The notes beneath the pieces are model-generated. The model did no database searches and was not told the DNA's origin. It worked only from the letters and a program-made list of their open reading frames with translations. This document shows, in pieces, positions 1-5,652 of a stretch of 5,652 nt of DNA. Positions within the stretch are counted from its first letter, which is position 1; each line of letters starts with the position of its first letter. The position numbers and the translations under genes were made by a program. Source of the DNA: Sva-25 sp039714995 (GTDB lineage Bacteria > Pseudomonadota > Gammaproteobacteria > Chromatiales > Chromatiaceae); the NCBI GenBank assembly GCA_039714995.1, contig JBDLII010000133.1:1-5652 (forward strand), in the 5' to 3' direction.

Positions 1-825
1 CACCTTGAGTTCGACGCCGATGGCCGTCATCTGCTGATCCGCTGATTTGGACGCCAGGGTATTGGCCTCGCGGTTGAGCTCCTGCATCAGAAAATCGAGG
101 CGCCGTCCGATCGGCTCGGCACGCTCCAGCACATGCTCCACCTCGTCGAGATGTGCCCCGAGCCTGTCCATCTCCTCGTCCACGTCGAGGCGCTGGGCCA
201 ACAGGGCCATCTCCTGCTCCAGGCGCTCCGGCTCCAGCTCTGCTTTCATCTCGGCCAGCTTCTCCTGCAGACGCTGGCGAAAGCCGGAAACCACTGCCGG
301 GATACGCTCCCTGGCCAGCTCCACCTGGCCGCGGCAGGCGGTAACGCGCTCCCTGATCATCGCCTCGAGTTTTTCGCCTTCACGCTGCCTGCCCTGCTGC
401 ATCTGCTTCAGCGCCTGCTGCAGCAGCTCCATGGCGGCATCGTGCAGCGGCTTCATATCCCGGGATTCCGAGACTGCCACGCCGGGCCAGCTCAGCACAT
501 CGAGCGAAGTCGGTGATTTGACATCCGGCGCATGGATGGTGACCTCACGCAGCGCCTTGTGCAGCATCTCGACCATGGCGATATTGACGCTCAGCACCGC
601 GGCAGTCGTCGCGGATGGTGTATAACGCAGGTTGATCTCGACCTTGCCGCGTTTCAGATATCTCCCCGTCAGCTCACGCACTTTGGGTTCCAGCAGACGG
701 AACTCCTCCGGCATGCGCACAAAGAGCTCGAGATAGCGATGGTTCACCGAACGCATCTCCCAGACAAGTGTGCCACTGTCCAACTGTCTGTCGAGTCGCG
801 CAAAGGAGGTCATGCTTGCAGTCAT
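1..825 (-). CDS. yicC: YicC/YloC family endoribonuclease (3' end beyond the window)
   Basis: Reading the minus strand from 825 gives 275 uninterrupted codons to the window edge; the family is about 287 residues, so only about a dozen C-terminal residues are missing. The start MTASMTSFAR matches the family's short leader before the conserved SMT(A/S)(Y/F)AR, and an AGGA lies 7 bases upstream. Conserved blocks follow in order: WEMRSVNHRYLE, LRYLKRGKVE-like text, a helical Gln/Glu-rich middle (about 120-200), then EQEMALLAQRLDVDEEMDRL and GRRLDFLMQELNRE at 240-253, followed by NTLASKS and VELKV. These correspond to the YicC N-terminal domain and the conserved C-terminal domain. Members are cytoplasmic RNases; E. 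coli YicC has been linked to small-RNA decay. It is divergent from rph with only 68 bp between the starts, an arrangement also known in E. coli. Identity is firm; substrate is not visible. Confidence 0.95.
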   Translation of the reverse strand, partial: MTASMTSFARLDRQLDSGTLVWEMRSVNHRYLELFVRMPEEFRLLEPKVRELTGRYLKRGKVEINLRYTPSATTAAVLSVNIAMVEMLHKALREVTIHAPDVKSPTSLDVLSWPGVAVSESRDMKPLHDAAMELLQQALKQMQQGRQREGEKLEAMIRERVTACRGQVELARERIPAVVSGFRQRLQEKLAEMKAELEPERLEQEMALLAQRLDVDEEMDRLGAHLDEVEHVLERAEPIGRRLDFLMQELNREANTLASKSADQQMTAIGVELKV

Positions 826-857
826 GTTGCGGTCCTGATGCTATCCATCGATGAGCG

Positions 858-863
858 TATAAT
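858..863 (+). promoter_or_regulatory. Candidate -10 element of the rph promoter, overlapping a minus-strand -10 for yicC
   Basis: A perfect TATAAT lies here, about 30 bases before the rph start. The best -35 at 17-bp spacing is CTGATG at 835-840, only a 3/6 match, so the promoter rests mainly on the -10. On the opposite strand the same DNA reads TATTAT (864-859), a 5/6 match pointing toward yicC, whose start is 33 bases further on. Both genes could therefore start from one overlapping AT core. This is inferred from sequence only. Confidence 0.5.
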
Positions 864-893
864 AGCGTGAATTGACAGCAGACGGAGAACATC

Positions 894-1616
894 TTGAACA
901 GACCCAGCAATCGCCAGCCCGATGAGTTGCGCCCCATCACCATCACCCGCAACTATACCAAGCATGCGGAGGGCTCGGTGCTGATCGAGTGCGGCGACAC
1001 CAGGGTGCTGTGCACCGCCAGCGTCGGCGAGCGCGTTCCCCCCTGGTTGAAGGGAGAGGGACGCGGCTGGGTCACCGCCGAGTATGGCATGCTGCCCCGC
1101 TCCACCACGGACCGCATGCGCCGCGAGGCGGCGAGCGGCAAGCAGGGGGGACGCACGATGGAGATCCAGCGGCTGATCGGACGCTCGCTGCGCGCCGCCA
1201 TCGATCTCGAGGCGCTTGGAGAACGCCTCATCACGCTCGACTGCGATGTCATCCAGGCCGACGGCGGCACCCGCACCGCCTCCATCTCCGGCGCCTGGGT
1301 CGCGCTCAGCGATGCCATCCAGGGTTTGCTCGATGCGGGAACCCTGGAGAAGTCGCCGCTGCTCTCTCCCGTTGCCTCGATCTCGGTCGGCATCTACCGG
1401 GGCGTCCCCATCCTCGATCTCGACTACGTGGAAGACTCCAGCGCCGATACCGACATGAATATCGTCATGAACGCCGAGGGCCACTTCATCGAGATTCAGG
1501 GAACCGCCGAGAGCGCACCCTTCTCCGATGCGGAGATGAGCGCGATGCTGAAGCTGGCGCACAAGGGGATCCGGGAGATCAACGCGATCCAGCAGCAGGC
1601 AATATCGGCTGTGTAG
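894..1616 (+). CDS. rph: Ribonuclease PH
   Basis: Phosphorolytic 3'-to-5' exoribonuclease that trims tRNA 3' ends and other structured RNAs, working as a ring-shaped hexamer in the cytoplasm. The 240-residue product matches the family length (E. coli 238). Visible signatures: RPITITRNYTKHAEGSVLIE (13-32), TAEYGMLPRST (61-71), GGRTMEIQRLI with phosphate-site Arg87, LDCDVIQADGGTRTASI with Thr126-Arg127, and DYVEDSSADTDMN carrying the metal-binding pair Asp181 and Asp187. The start is TTG at 894: GGAG at 884-887 sits 6 bases before it, no ATG or GTG is better placed, and the N-terminus then aligns with the family. The stop codon TAG overlaps the GTAG head of a REP repeat (see 1613-1689). It is divergent from yicC and convergent with hemE. 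No active-site residue appears lost, unlike the frameshifted rph of some E. coli K-12 strains. Confidence 0.97.
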   Translation: MNRPSNRQPDELRPITITRNYTKHAEGSVLIECGDTRVLCTASVGERVPPWLKGEGRGWVTAEYGMLPRSTTDRMRREAASGKQGGRTMEIQRLIGRSLRAAIDLEALGERLITLDCDVIQADGGTRTASISGAWVALSDAIQGLLDAGTLEKSPLLSPVASISVGIYRGVPILDLDYVEDSSADTDMNIVMNAEGHFIEIQGTAESAPFSDAEMSAMLKLAHKGIREINAIQQQAISAV

Positions 1617-1689
1617 GAGTGGTCTTCTGACCACGATGAACATGGCAGTGGCCTGCAGGATATTTTCGCGGTCAGATGACCGCTCCTAC
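1613..1689. repeat. REPIN-like inverted pair of REP sequences, GTAG heads outward
   Basis: Two 24-base REP units in inverted orientation. The left unit (1613-1636) reads GTAGGAGTGGTC followed by TTCTGACCACGA. The right unit (1666-1689), read on the minus strand, is GTAGGAGCGGTC followed by ATCTGACCGCGA. Each has the GTAG head and a short hairpin (GGTC/GACC core). They differ at a paired position: T with A in the left unit, C with G in the right. A 29-base spacer at 1637-1665 separates them, and the whole element could also fold into one long hairpin. The pattern resembles the REP/REPIN elements mobilised by RAYT (TnpA_REP) proteins in Pseudomonas and relatives; no RAYT gene is in the window. 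It nearly fills the gap between the convergent rph and hemE and may block read-through, but no terminator-like T tract is seen. Confidence 0.88.
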
Positions 1690-1707
1690 AGATAGGGGAT
1701 ACCTGGT

Positions 1708-2763
<1,056 letters not shown>

Positions 2764-2797
2764 GGGCAGTTCAGCATCGGTCGGTGGGAAAAAATGC

Positions 2798-2803
2798 ATT
2801 CTA
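2798..2803 (-). promoter_or_regulatory. Candidate -10 element (TAGAAT) for hemE
   Basis: Read on the minus strand this is TAGAATGC, a 5/6 match to the -10 consensus, 34 bases before the GTG start of hemE. No convincing -35 lies 16-18 bp upstream. The same octamer stands in a nearly identical position before dcd, which raises its credibility. If it is the -10, the ATG at 2799 cannot be the start, because transcription would begin downstream of it. Confidence 0.45.
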
Positions 2804-2872
2804 GCATGATGCGAATTGGAGATAGTGATAACCTTTACTCCGTTCAACTGATCGAGAGAGAAGAGCACCCCT

Positions 2873-3397
2873 ATGGCTGATATCCGCCCCTTCAAAGCGA
2901 GTCGTCCGCACATCGCCGCGAGCGCCTGGATCGACGACAGCGCCGTGATCATCGGTGATGTCACCATCGGCGACGACAGCAATGTCTGGCCAATGACCGT
3001 CATCCGCGGCGACGTCAACAGCATCAGCATCGGCGAGCGCACCAATATCCAGGACGGCAGCGTGCTGCACGTGACCCACGCCGGCAAGCACTACGACGGC
3101 TCGCCGCTGGTGATCGGCGACGACGTTACCGTCGGACACAAGGTGATACTTCACGCCTGCACAGTCGGCAATCGCTGCCTGATCGGCATGGGCACGATCA
3201 TCATGGACAAGACAGTCGTCGAGGATGACGTCATCATCGGCGCCGGCAGCCTGGTCGCCGAGAACAAGGTTCTCGAGGGCGGCCATCTCTACCTTGGCAG
3301 CCCGGTAAAAAAGATCCGCCCGCTGACAGAGCGGGAGCTGAAATTTTTGCGCTACTCGGCCGAACACTATGTGGAGCTGTCCAGGGAGCACCGCTAA
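2873..3397 (+). CDS. yrdA: Gamma carbonic anhydrase family protein (YrdA-like hexapeptide-repeat protein)
   Basis: A 174-residue left-handed beta-helix protein; members form trimers with metal sites at subunit interfaces. Hexapeptide-type turns such as VIIGDVTIGDDSNVWP (25-40), LVIGDDVTVG (79-88) and VIIGAGSLV run through the protein. The residues that define the gamma class are present: Arg45 and Asp47 in VIRGDV, Gln60-Asp61 in NIQDGS, and the three zinc-ligand histidines His66 (LHVTH), His89 (VGHKV) and His94 (LHAC). The acidic loop of the archaeal Cam enzyme is absent, as in YrdA and related bacterial proteins, many of which show little or no hydratase activity in vitro, so the reaction is uncertain. 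The C-terminus has the typical YLGSPVKKIRPLTE and RYSAEHYVEL. The ATG at 2873 follows a purine-rich AGAGAAGAG ending 7 bases upstream. It is divergent from hemE; whether they share regulation is unknown. Confidence 0.94.
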   Translation: MADIRPFKASRPHIAASAWIDDSAVIIGDVTIGDDSNVWPMTVIRGDVNSISIGERTNIQDGSVLHVTHAGKHYDGSPLVIGDDVTVGHKVILHACTVGNRCLIGMGTIIMDKTVVEDDVIIGAGSLVAENKVLEGGHLYLGSPVKKIRPLTERELKFLRYSAEHYVELSREHR

Positions 3398-3475
3398 CGC
3401 CAACTCCAGGAGTTATCAAGAAGATATAATCTCGCAGATAGCTCCTTGCGTATGAGAAAACCCAATCACGTTTCA

Positions 3476-3545
3476 TCGCGGTCAGAAGACCGCTCCCCTA
3501 CATCCGATTCTGCATAGAGCAGTAGGAGCGGTCTTCTGACCGCGA
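3476..3545. repeat. REPIN-like inverted pair of REP sequences, GTAG heads facing inward
   Basis: A second pair of the same REP family as at 1613-1689. The right unit (3522-3545) is the clean form: GTAGGAGCGGTC followed by TTCTGACCGCGA. The left unit (3476-3501) is the same sequence on the minus strand, but 26 bases long because the head reads GTAGGGGAG instead of GTAGGAG (two extra G). The spacer at 3502-3521 is 20 bases. Here the GTAG heads face each other across the spacer, the opposite of the first pair. Folding gives either two small hairpins or one long stem with a 20-base loop. It sits in the 189-bp gap before the nuclease gene, 41 bases ahead of its start. The rest of this gap has an isolated TATAAT at 3425-3430 without a -35, and no other gene. 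Confidence 0.88.
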
Positions 3546-3586
3546 TTTTGCGCAGAGTTATTTAAAGACTATTAAGAATACATGCT

Positions 3587-4237
3587 ATGCCATGGAAATT
3601 ATTCGTAATTATTGCTCTTGTTATTGCCGTGTTGATCGCCGGCCGCGAGCGGGAATCGCTATCCCCCTCGCAATCGGGAGAGGCCTCGACCTACCAGGAG
3701 ACCCGGCCGCTGTTCTGGAAAAAGGTCTACCCTGAAGGCGGCAAGACGCTCTACTGCGGCAAGCATTTTTCAAGGCGGCATGACAAAACGATCAACATCG
3801 AACACGTCTTTCCGATGAGTTGGGTCACCAAGACCCTGCAATGCGGCGACCGCCGGAAGTGCCGCCGCACCAGCAGGCGCTTCAACCTGATCGAGGCCGA
3901 CATGCACAACATGTATCCCGCGCTGGCAAAGGTCAACAAGAGACGCAGTGCGATGGCCTATGACATCATCAACGGTGAGGACCACTACTACGAGGAGTGC
4001 GATTTCGAGGTGGATCTTCGCAAGTGGCGGGTGGAGCCGGCTCCAGCGGCGCGTGGCAAGATTGCACGCGCCATGCTCTACATGGCAGGCAGCTACGATC
4101 TGAAGTTGTTTCCGCGCCAGAAGAAGCTGCTGCTGAAATGGCACCGCAACAATCCGCCCTCGAGAGATGAGCTGGCGCGCAACCAGCGCATCATGAAGAT
4201 CCAGGGCAAGGCGAATCCCTACATTACCAAACCATGA
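3587..4237 (+). CDS. endA: Endonuclease I family nuclease (EndA/Dns/Vvn type)
   Basis: A 216-residue member of the periplasmic or secreted endonuclease I family, beta-beta-alpha-metal nucleases that cut DNA (and often RNA) non-specifically. Family text in order: LYCGK (55-59), NIEHVFPMSW (70-79) with metal ligand Glu72 and general base His73, CRRTSRRFN with the supporting arginines around 93-94, EADMHNMYP (103-111), KVNKRRS with metal-ligand candidate Asn117, then RGKIARAMLYM and RNQRIMKIQGKANPYI near the C-terminus. Residues 4-18 are a hydrophobic run after Lys4, an export signal or an uncleaved anchor; no clear A-x-A cleavage site is visible. Four cysteines (57, 86, 92, 138) remain for disulfides, fewer than the eight I recall for Vvn, and VNGDR of the family is VNKRR here. 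The ATG at 3587 has only a weak AAGA upstream. Its stop overlaps the sprT start. In E. coli the same pair is adjacent but in the order sprT-endA. Confidence 0.9.
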   Translation: MPWKLFVIIALVIAVLIAGRERESLSPSQSGEASTYQETRPLFWKKVYPEGGKTLYCGKHFSRRHDKTINIEHVFPMSWVTKTLQCGDRRKCRRTSRRFNLIEADMHNMYPALAKVNKRRSAMAYDIINGEDHYYEECDFEVDLRKWRVEPAPAARGKIARAMLYMAGSYDLKLFPRQKKLLLKWHRNNPPSRDELARNQRIMKIQGKANPYITKP

Positions 4238-4764
4238 GCCTCCCCAATCATCTCGACAAGGGGCAGATTGCTGCCATCGGAGAGCGCGTCAGCCACTGCC
4301 TCGCGCTTGCCAATAAAGAGTTTCAACACGCATTTCCACGCCCGCAGCTGCGCTTTGATCTGCGTGGCGCAGCAGCGGGACAGTTCCGCGGCAGCGATAC
4401 AGAGGTCGTGCTGCGCTTCAACAGCCAGCTCTTCGCGCTCCACTTTGCCGGCAACCTTGAGCATACCGTGCCGCATGAGGTGGCGCACTATGTCGTCTTT
4501 GCGCTCTTCGTCAGAGGAAAGCGGAGAGGCCGTGTGCGGCCGCACGGCATGGAATGGAAAGCTGTCATGGCACTGTTTGGCGTTCCCGCCGAAGTGCGTC
4601 ATCAGTACGACGTTTCACAAATTCCTGTTCGCCGGGAGCGTCGCGTGCGCTATCAATGCGGCTGCCGTGAACATCTGATCACGCTGCGCACCCATCGCAA
4701 AATGGCTCATGGTCAGCAACGCGCCTGCACCAGGTGCAATCAGAAACTGCGCCTCAAGAAATAG
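4234..4764 (+). CDS. sprT: SprT family zinc-metalloprotease-fold protein
   Basis: A 176-residue cytoplasmic protein with the SprT domain also found in the eukaryotic DNA-protein crosslink protease SPRTN. The zinc site is intact: VPHEVAHYVVF with His81, Glu82 and His85, then RPHGMEW supplying His104. A C-terminal zinc ribbon follows: CGCREH (Cys142, Cys144, His147) and CTRC (Cys165, Cys168). The spacing and the text VPAEVRHQYD match E. coli SprT closely, which is 165 residues. The bacterial protein's substrate is not established, so protease activity is inferred from the fold. The ATG at 4234 overlaps the nuclease stop as ATGA and has no Shine-Dalgarno of its own, so translation is probably coupled to the gene before it. 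It converges on dcd. Confidence 0.93.
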   Translation: MSLPNHLDKGQIAAIGERVSHCLALANKEFQHAFPRPQLRFDLRGAAAGQFRGSDTEVVLRFNSQLFALHFAGNLEHTVPHEVAHYVVFALFVRGKRRGRVRPHGMEWKAVMALFGVPAEVRHQYDVSQIPVRRERRVRYQCGCREHLITLRTHRKMAHGQQRACTRCNQKLRLKK

Positions 4765-4827
4765 ATGTTAATTATTAGAATATTCCAGCAAGATATTGAT
4801 ATTAGTTATTATTTAATCAGTAAGTCA

Positions 4828-4899
4828 ACCACGGAACACACTGAAAACACGGAAAAAAGAAAACAAAAATAATTCCGCGTGTTCCGTGTGTTCCGTGGT
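4828..4899. repeat. Inverted repeat of 27-bp arms built from 9-bp TTCCGTGTG units
   Basis: The left arm (4828-4854) and right arm (4873-4899) are reverse complements at 24 of 27 positions, around an 18-base A-rich loop. The right arm is itself a tandem array: TTCCGCGTG, TTCCGTGTG, TTCCGTGG(T), and the left arm holds the complementary units. It lies in the AT-rich 178-bp gap between the convergent sprT and dcd and is the only ordered structure there. A long hairpin could end or protect either transcript, but no T tract follows the stem on the plus strand; on the minus strand a run of T comes before the stem. I recall similar CACGGAACACACGG repeats between genes of other proteobacteria, but cannot name the family. 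Confidence 0.85.
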
Positions 4900-4942
4900 A
4901 AAAAAATCTCTGCTGGGCGATATAAGCGAAAAGCGCATCTAA

Positions 4943-5509
4943 TCAGGATCTGGGCAGCGTCACACCTCGCTGTCCCTGGTATTTTCCGCCGCGGTCCAGG
5001 TAGGAGGTCTCGCACACCTCGTCAGATTCAAAAAAGAGAAACTGCGCCACACCCTCGTTGGCATAGACCTTCGCCGGCAGCGGCGTGGTATTGGAGAACT
5101 CCAGCGTCACATGTCCCTCCCACTCGGGTTCGAGCGGCGTGACATTGACGATGATCCCGCAGCGGGCATAGGTCGATTTGCCGAGACAGACGGTGAGCAC
5201 ATTCCGCGGGATGCGCAGATACTCGACGGTGCGGGCAAGCGCAAATGAGTTGGGAGGAATGATGCAGACATCCGACTTCACATCGACGAAGCTGTTTTCA
5301 TCAAAGTTTTTCGGGTCCACGATAGCGGAGTTGATATTGGTAAAGATCTTGAACTCATCGGCGCAGCGCACATCGTAGCCGTAACTGGAGGTGCCGAATG
5401 AGATCAGCCGGTCGCCGTCGGCATCGCGCACCTGCCCCTCGACGAAAGGATCGATCATCTGGTGTTCCTGCGCCATGCGGCGAATCCACTGGTCGGCTTT
5501 GATGCTCAT
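4943..5509 (-). CDS. dcd: dCTP deaminase
   Basis: Deaminates dCTP to dUTP, which dUTPase then converts to dUMP for thymidylate synthesis; a cytoplasmic homotrimer of the dUTPase fold. The 188-residue protein is the length I associate with Pseudomonas-type Dcd; E. coli Dcd is 193 and more distant. Key text: TSSYGYDVRCADEFKIF (40-56), CIIPPNSFALARTVEY (82-97), GKSTYARCG with Ser112 and Arg116 in the catalytic and nucleotide-binding positions, GHVTLEFSN with the catalytic Glu137, and RGGKYQGQRGVTLP at the C-terminal lid. The family-typical start MSIKADQWIRRMA fixes the ATG at 5509; the ribosome site is weak (GAAAA). I see no sign of the bifunctional dCTP deaminase-dUTPase form, but sequence reading alone does not exclude it. 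It converges on sprT and has its own candidate promoter at 5540-5545. Confidence 0.97.
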   Translation of the reverse strand: MSIKADQWIRRMAQEHQMIDPFVEGQVRDADGDRLISFGTSSYGYDVRCADEFKIFTNINSAIVDPKNFDENSFVDVKSDVCIIPPNSFALARTVEYLRIPRNVLTVCLGKSTYARCGIIVNVTPLEPEWEGHVTLEFSNTTPLPAKVYANEGVAQFLFFESDEVCETSYLDRGGKYQGQRGVTLPRS

Positions 5510-5539
5510 GTTATTTTCAGCTGTTTGAAGAATGCACGC

Positions 5540-5545
5540 ATTCTA
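5540..5545 (-). promoter_or_regulatory. Candidate -10 element (TAGAAT) for dcd
   Basis: The minus strand reads TAGAATGC, ending 30 bases before the dcd ATG. At 17-bp spacing the -35 position holds TCGCAA, a poor match. The octamer is identical to that before hemE. It overlaps a perfect inverted repeat, GAATGC-AC-GCATTC at 5530-5543, which could be an operator or chance. Confidence 0.45.
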
Positions 5546-5584
5546 CTCGGCACGGGGTTGGATTGCGAGAATAACGATTGTGTT

Positions 5585-5627
5585 ACCCCCCTCACCCTAT
5601 CCCTCTCCCCAAGATGAGAAGGGATTT
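5585..5627. repeat. Pyrimidine-rich CCCTCACCCT/CCCTCTCCCC repeat remnant
   Basis: The strand shown runs CCCCCCTCACCCT, then CCCTCTCCCC, followed by GAGAAGGG, so that CCCTCTC (5601-5607) can pair imperfectly with GAGAAGGG (5616-5623) with one bulge. It resembles the CCCTCACCCTAACCCTCTCCC...GGGAGAGGG intergenic repeats seen in many proteobacteria, but the palindrome is degraded. The rest of the segment beyond the dcd promoter, to the window end, shows no gene I can support. Confidence 0.45.
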
Positions 5628-5652
5628 CTCCGCTGCCGCATCTTCACTCTTG

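Noticed and set aside
47..625. Plus-strand frame of 192 codons over yicC.
   Set aside because: Serine- and arginine-rich antisense shadow; the minus strand encodes the intact YicC protein.
872..877. Perfect TTGACA before rph, considered as a -35.
   Set aside because: Its -10 position would fall inside the rph start region, with no matching hexamer there.
822..1643. Long open frame of 273 codons on the minus strand opposite rph.
   Set aside because: It is the antisense of a clear RNase PH gene in GC-rich DNA, with biased low-complexity composition and no recognisable domain.
2764..3087. N-terminal extension of the hemE reading frame up to 3087.
   Set aside because: It is antisense to the carbonic anhydrase-like gene, has no family similarity, and HemE is already full length from 2763.
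2801..3403. 200-codon open frame on the minus strand opposite the carbonic anhydrase-like gene.
   Set aside because: Antisense shadow of a well-supported gene; its Asp/Val/Ala-rich text mirrors the hexapeptide-repeat codons.
3402..3414. AACTCC-A-GGAGTT palindrome just after the carbonic anhydrase-like gene, considered as a terminator.
   Set aside because: The usable stem is only five pairs with a 3-base loop and no T tract follows.
4809..5142. Two short frames, one on each strand, reading through the TTCCGTGTG repeat.
   Set aside because: Their repetitive NTRNTRN and FRVFRG text comes from the 9-bp repeat and the 3' part of dcd, not from a protein.
5580..5652. Possible end of another gene upstream of dcd on the minus strand.
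   Set aside because: A short open stretch exists before a stop inside the pyrimidine-rich repeat, but about 20 codons with no recognisable family cannot support a call.

Overview
The window carries seven protein genes, all from well-known families, with compact intergenic regions that hold most of the unusual structure. Every protein resembles its proteobacterial counterparts: the RNase PH, HemE, YrdA-like and SprT proteins align nearly gap-free with the E. coli proteins as I remember them, and Dcd is the ~188-residue form I associate with Pseudomonas-type bacteria. I infer a fairly GC-rich, free-living or symbiotic gammaproteobacterium outside the Enterobacterales, possibly Chromatiales- or Thiotrichales-like. 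The order-level guess is weak.

Layout from left to right: a yicC-family RNase gene on the minus strand (its last dozen or so codons lie beyond the left edge) is divergent from rph (RNase PH, plus strand). rph converges on hemE (uroporphyrinogen decarboxylase, minus strand), and the 91-bp gap between them is almost filled by an inverted pair of REP sequences. hemE is divergent from a gamma-class carbonic anhydrase-like gene (plus strand). A second REP pair, arranged the opposite way round, lies between that gene and a two-gene unit of an endonuclease I-family nuclease and sprT (plus strand, joined by an ATGA overlap). sprT converges on dcd (dCTP deaminase, minus strand) across an AT-rich gap containing a 27-bp inverted repeat built from 9-bp units. 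Beyond the dcd promoter the window ends in a low-complexity, GAGAGGG-type repeat remnant with no recognisable gene.

Functionally this is a mosaic of housekeeping genes rather than one pathway: RNA processing and decay (YicC, RNase PH), haem synthesis (HemE), a hexapeptide-fold carbonic anhydrase-like protein, a probably exported nuclease next to a zinc-metalloprotease-fold protein, and pyrimidine nucleotide supply (Dcd). The yicC/rph divergence and the nuclease/sprT linkage are both also found in E. coli, the latter with the two genes in the opposite order.

I found no CRISPR array, prophage, toxin-antitoxin pair, transposase or clearly new system. The points most worth a second look are the two REPIN-type elements in opposite arrangements (one overlapping the rph stop codon), the 9-bp-unit inverted repeat, the shared TAGAATGC promoter element that supports a GTG start for hemE, and the overlapping divergent -10 elements between yicC and rph.
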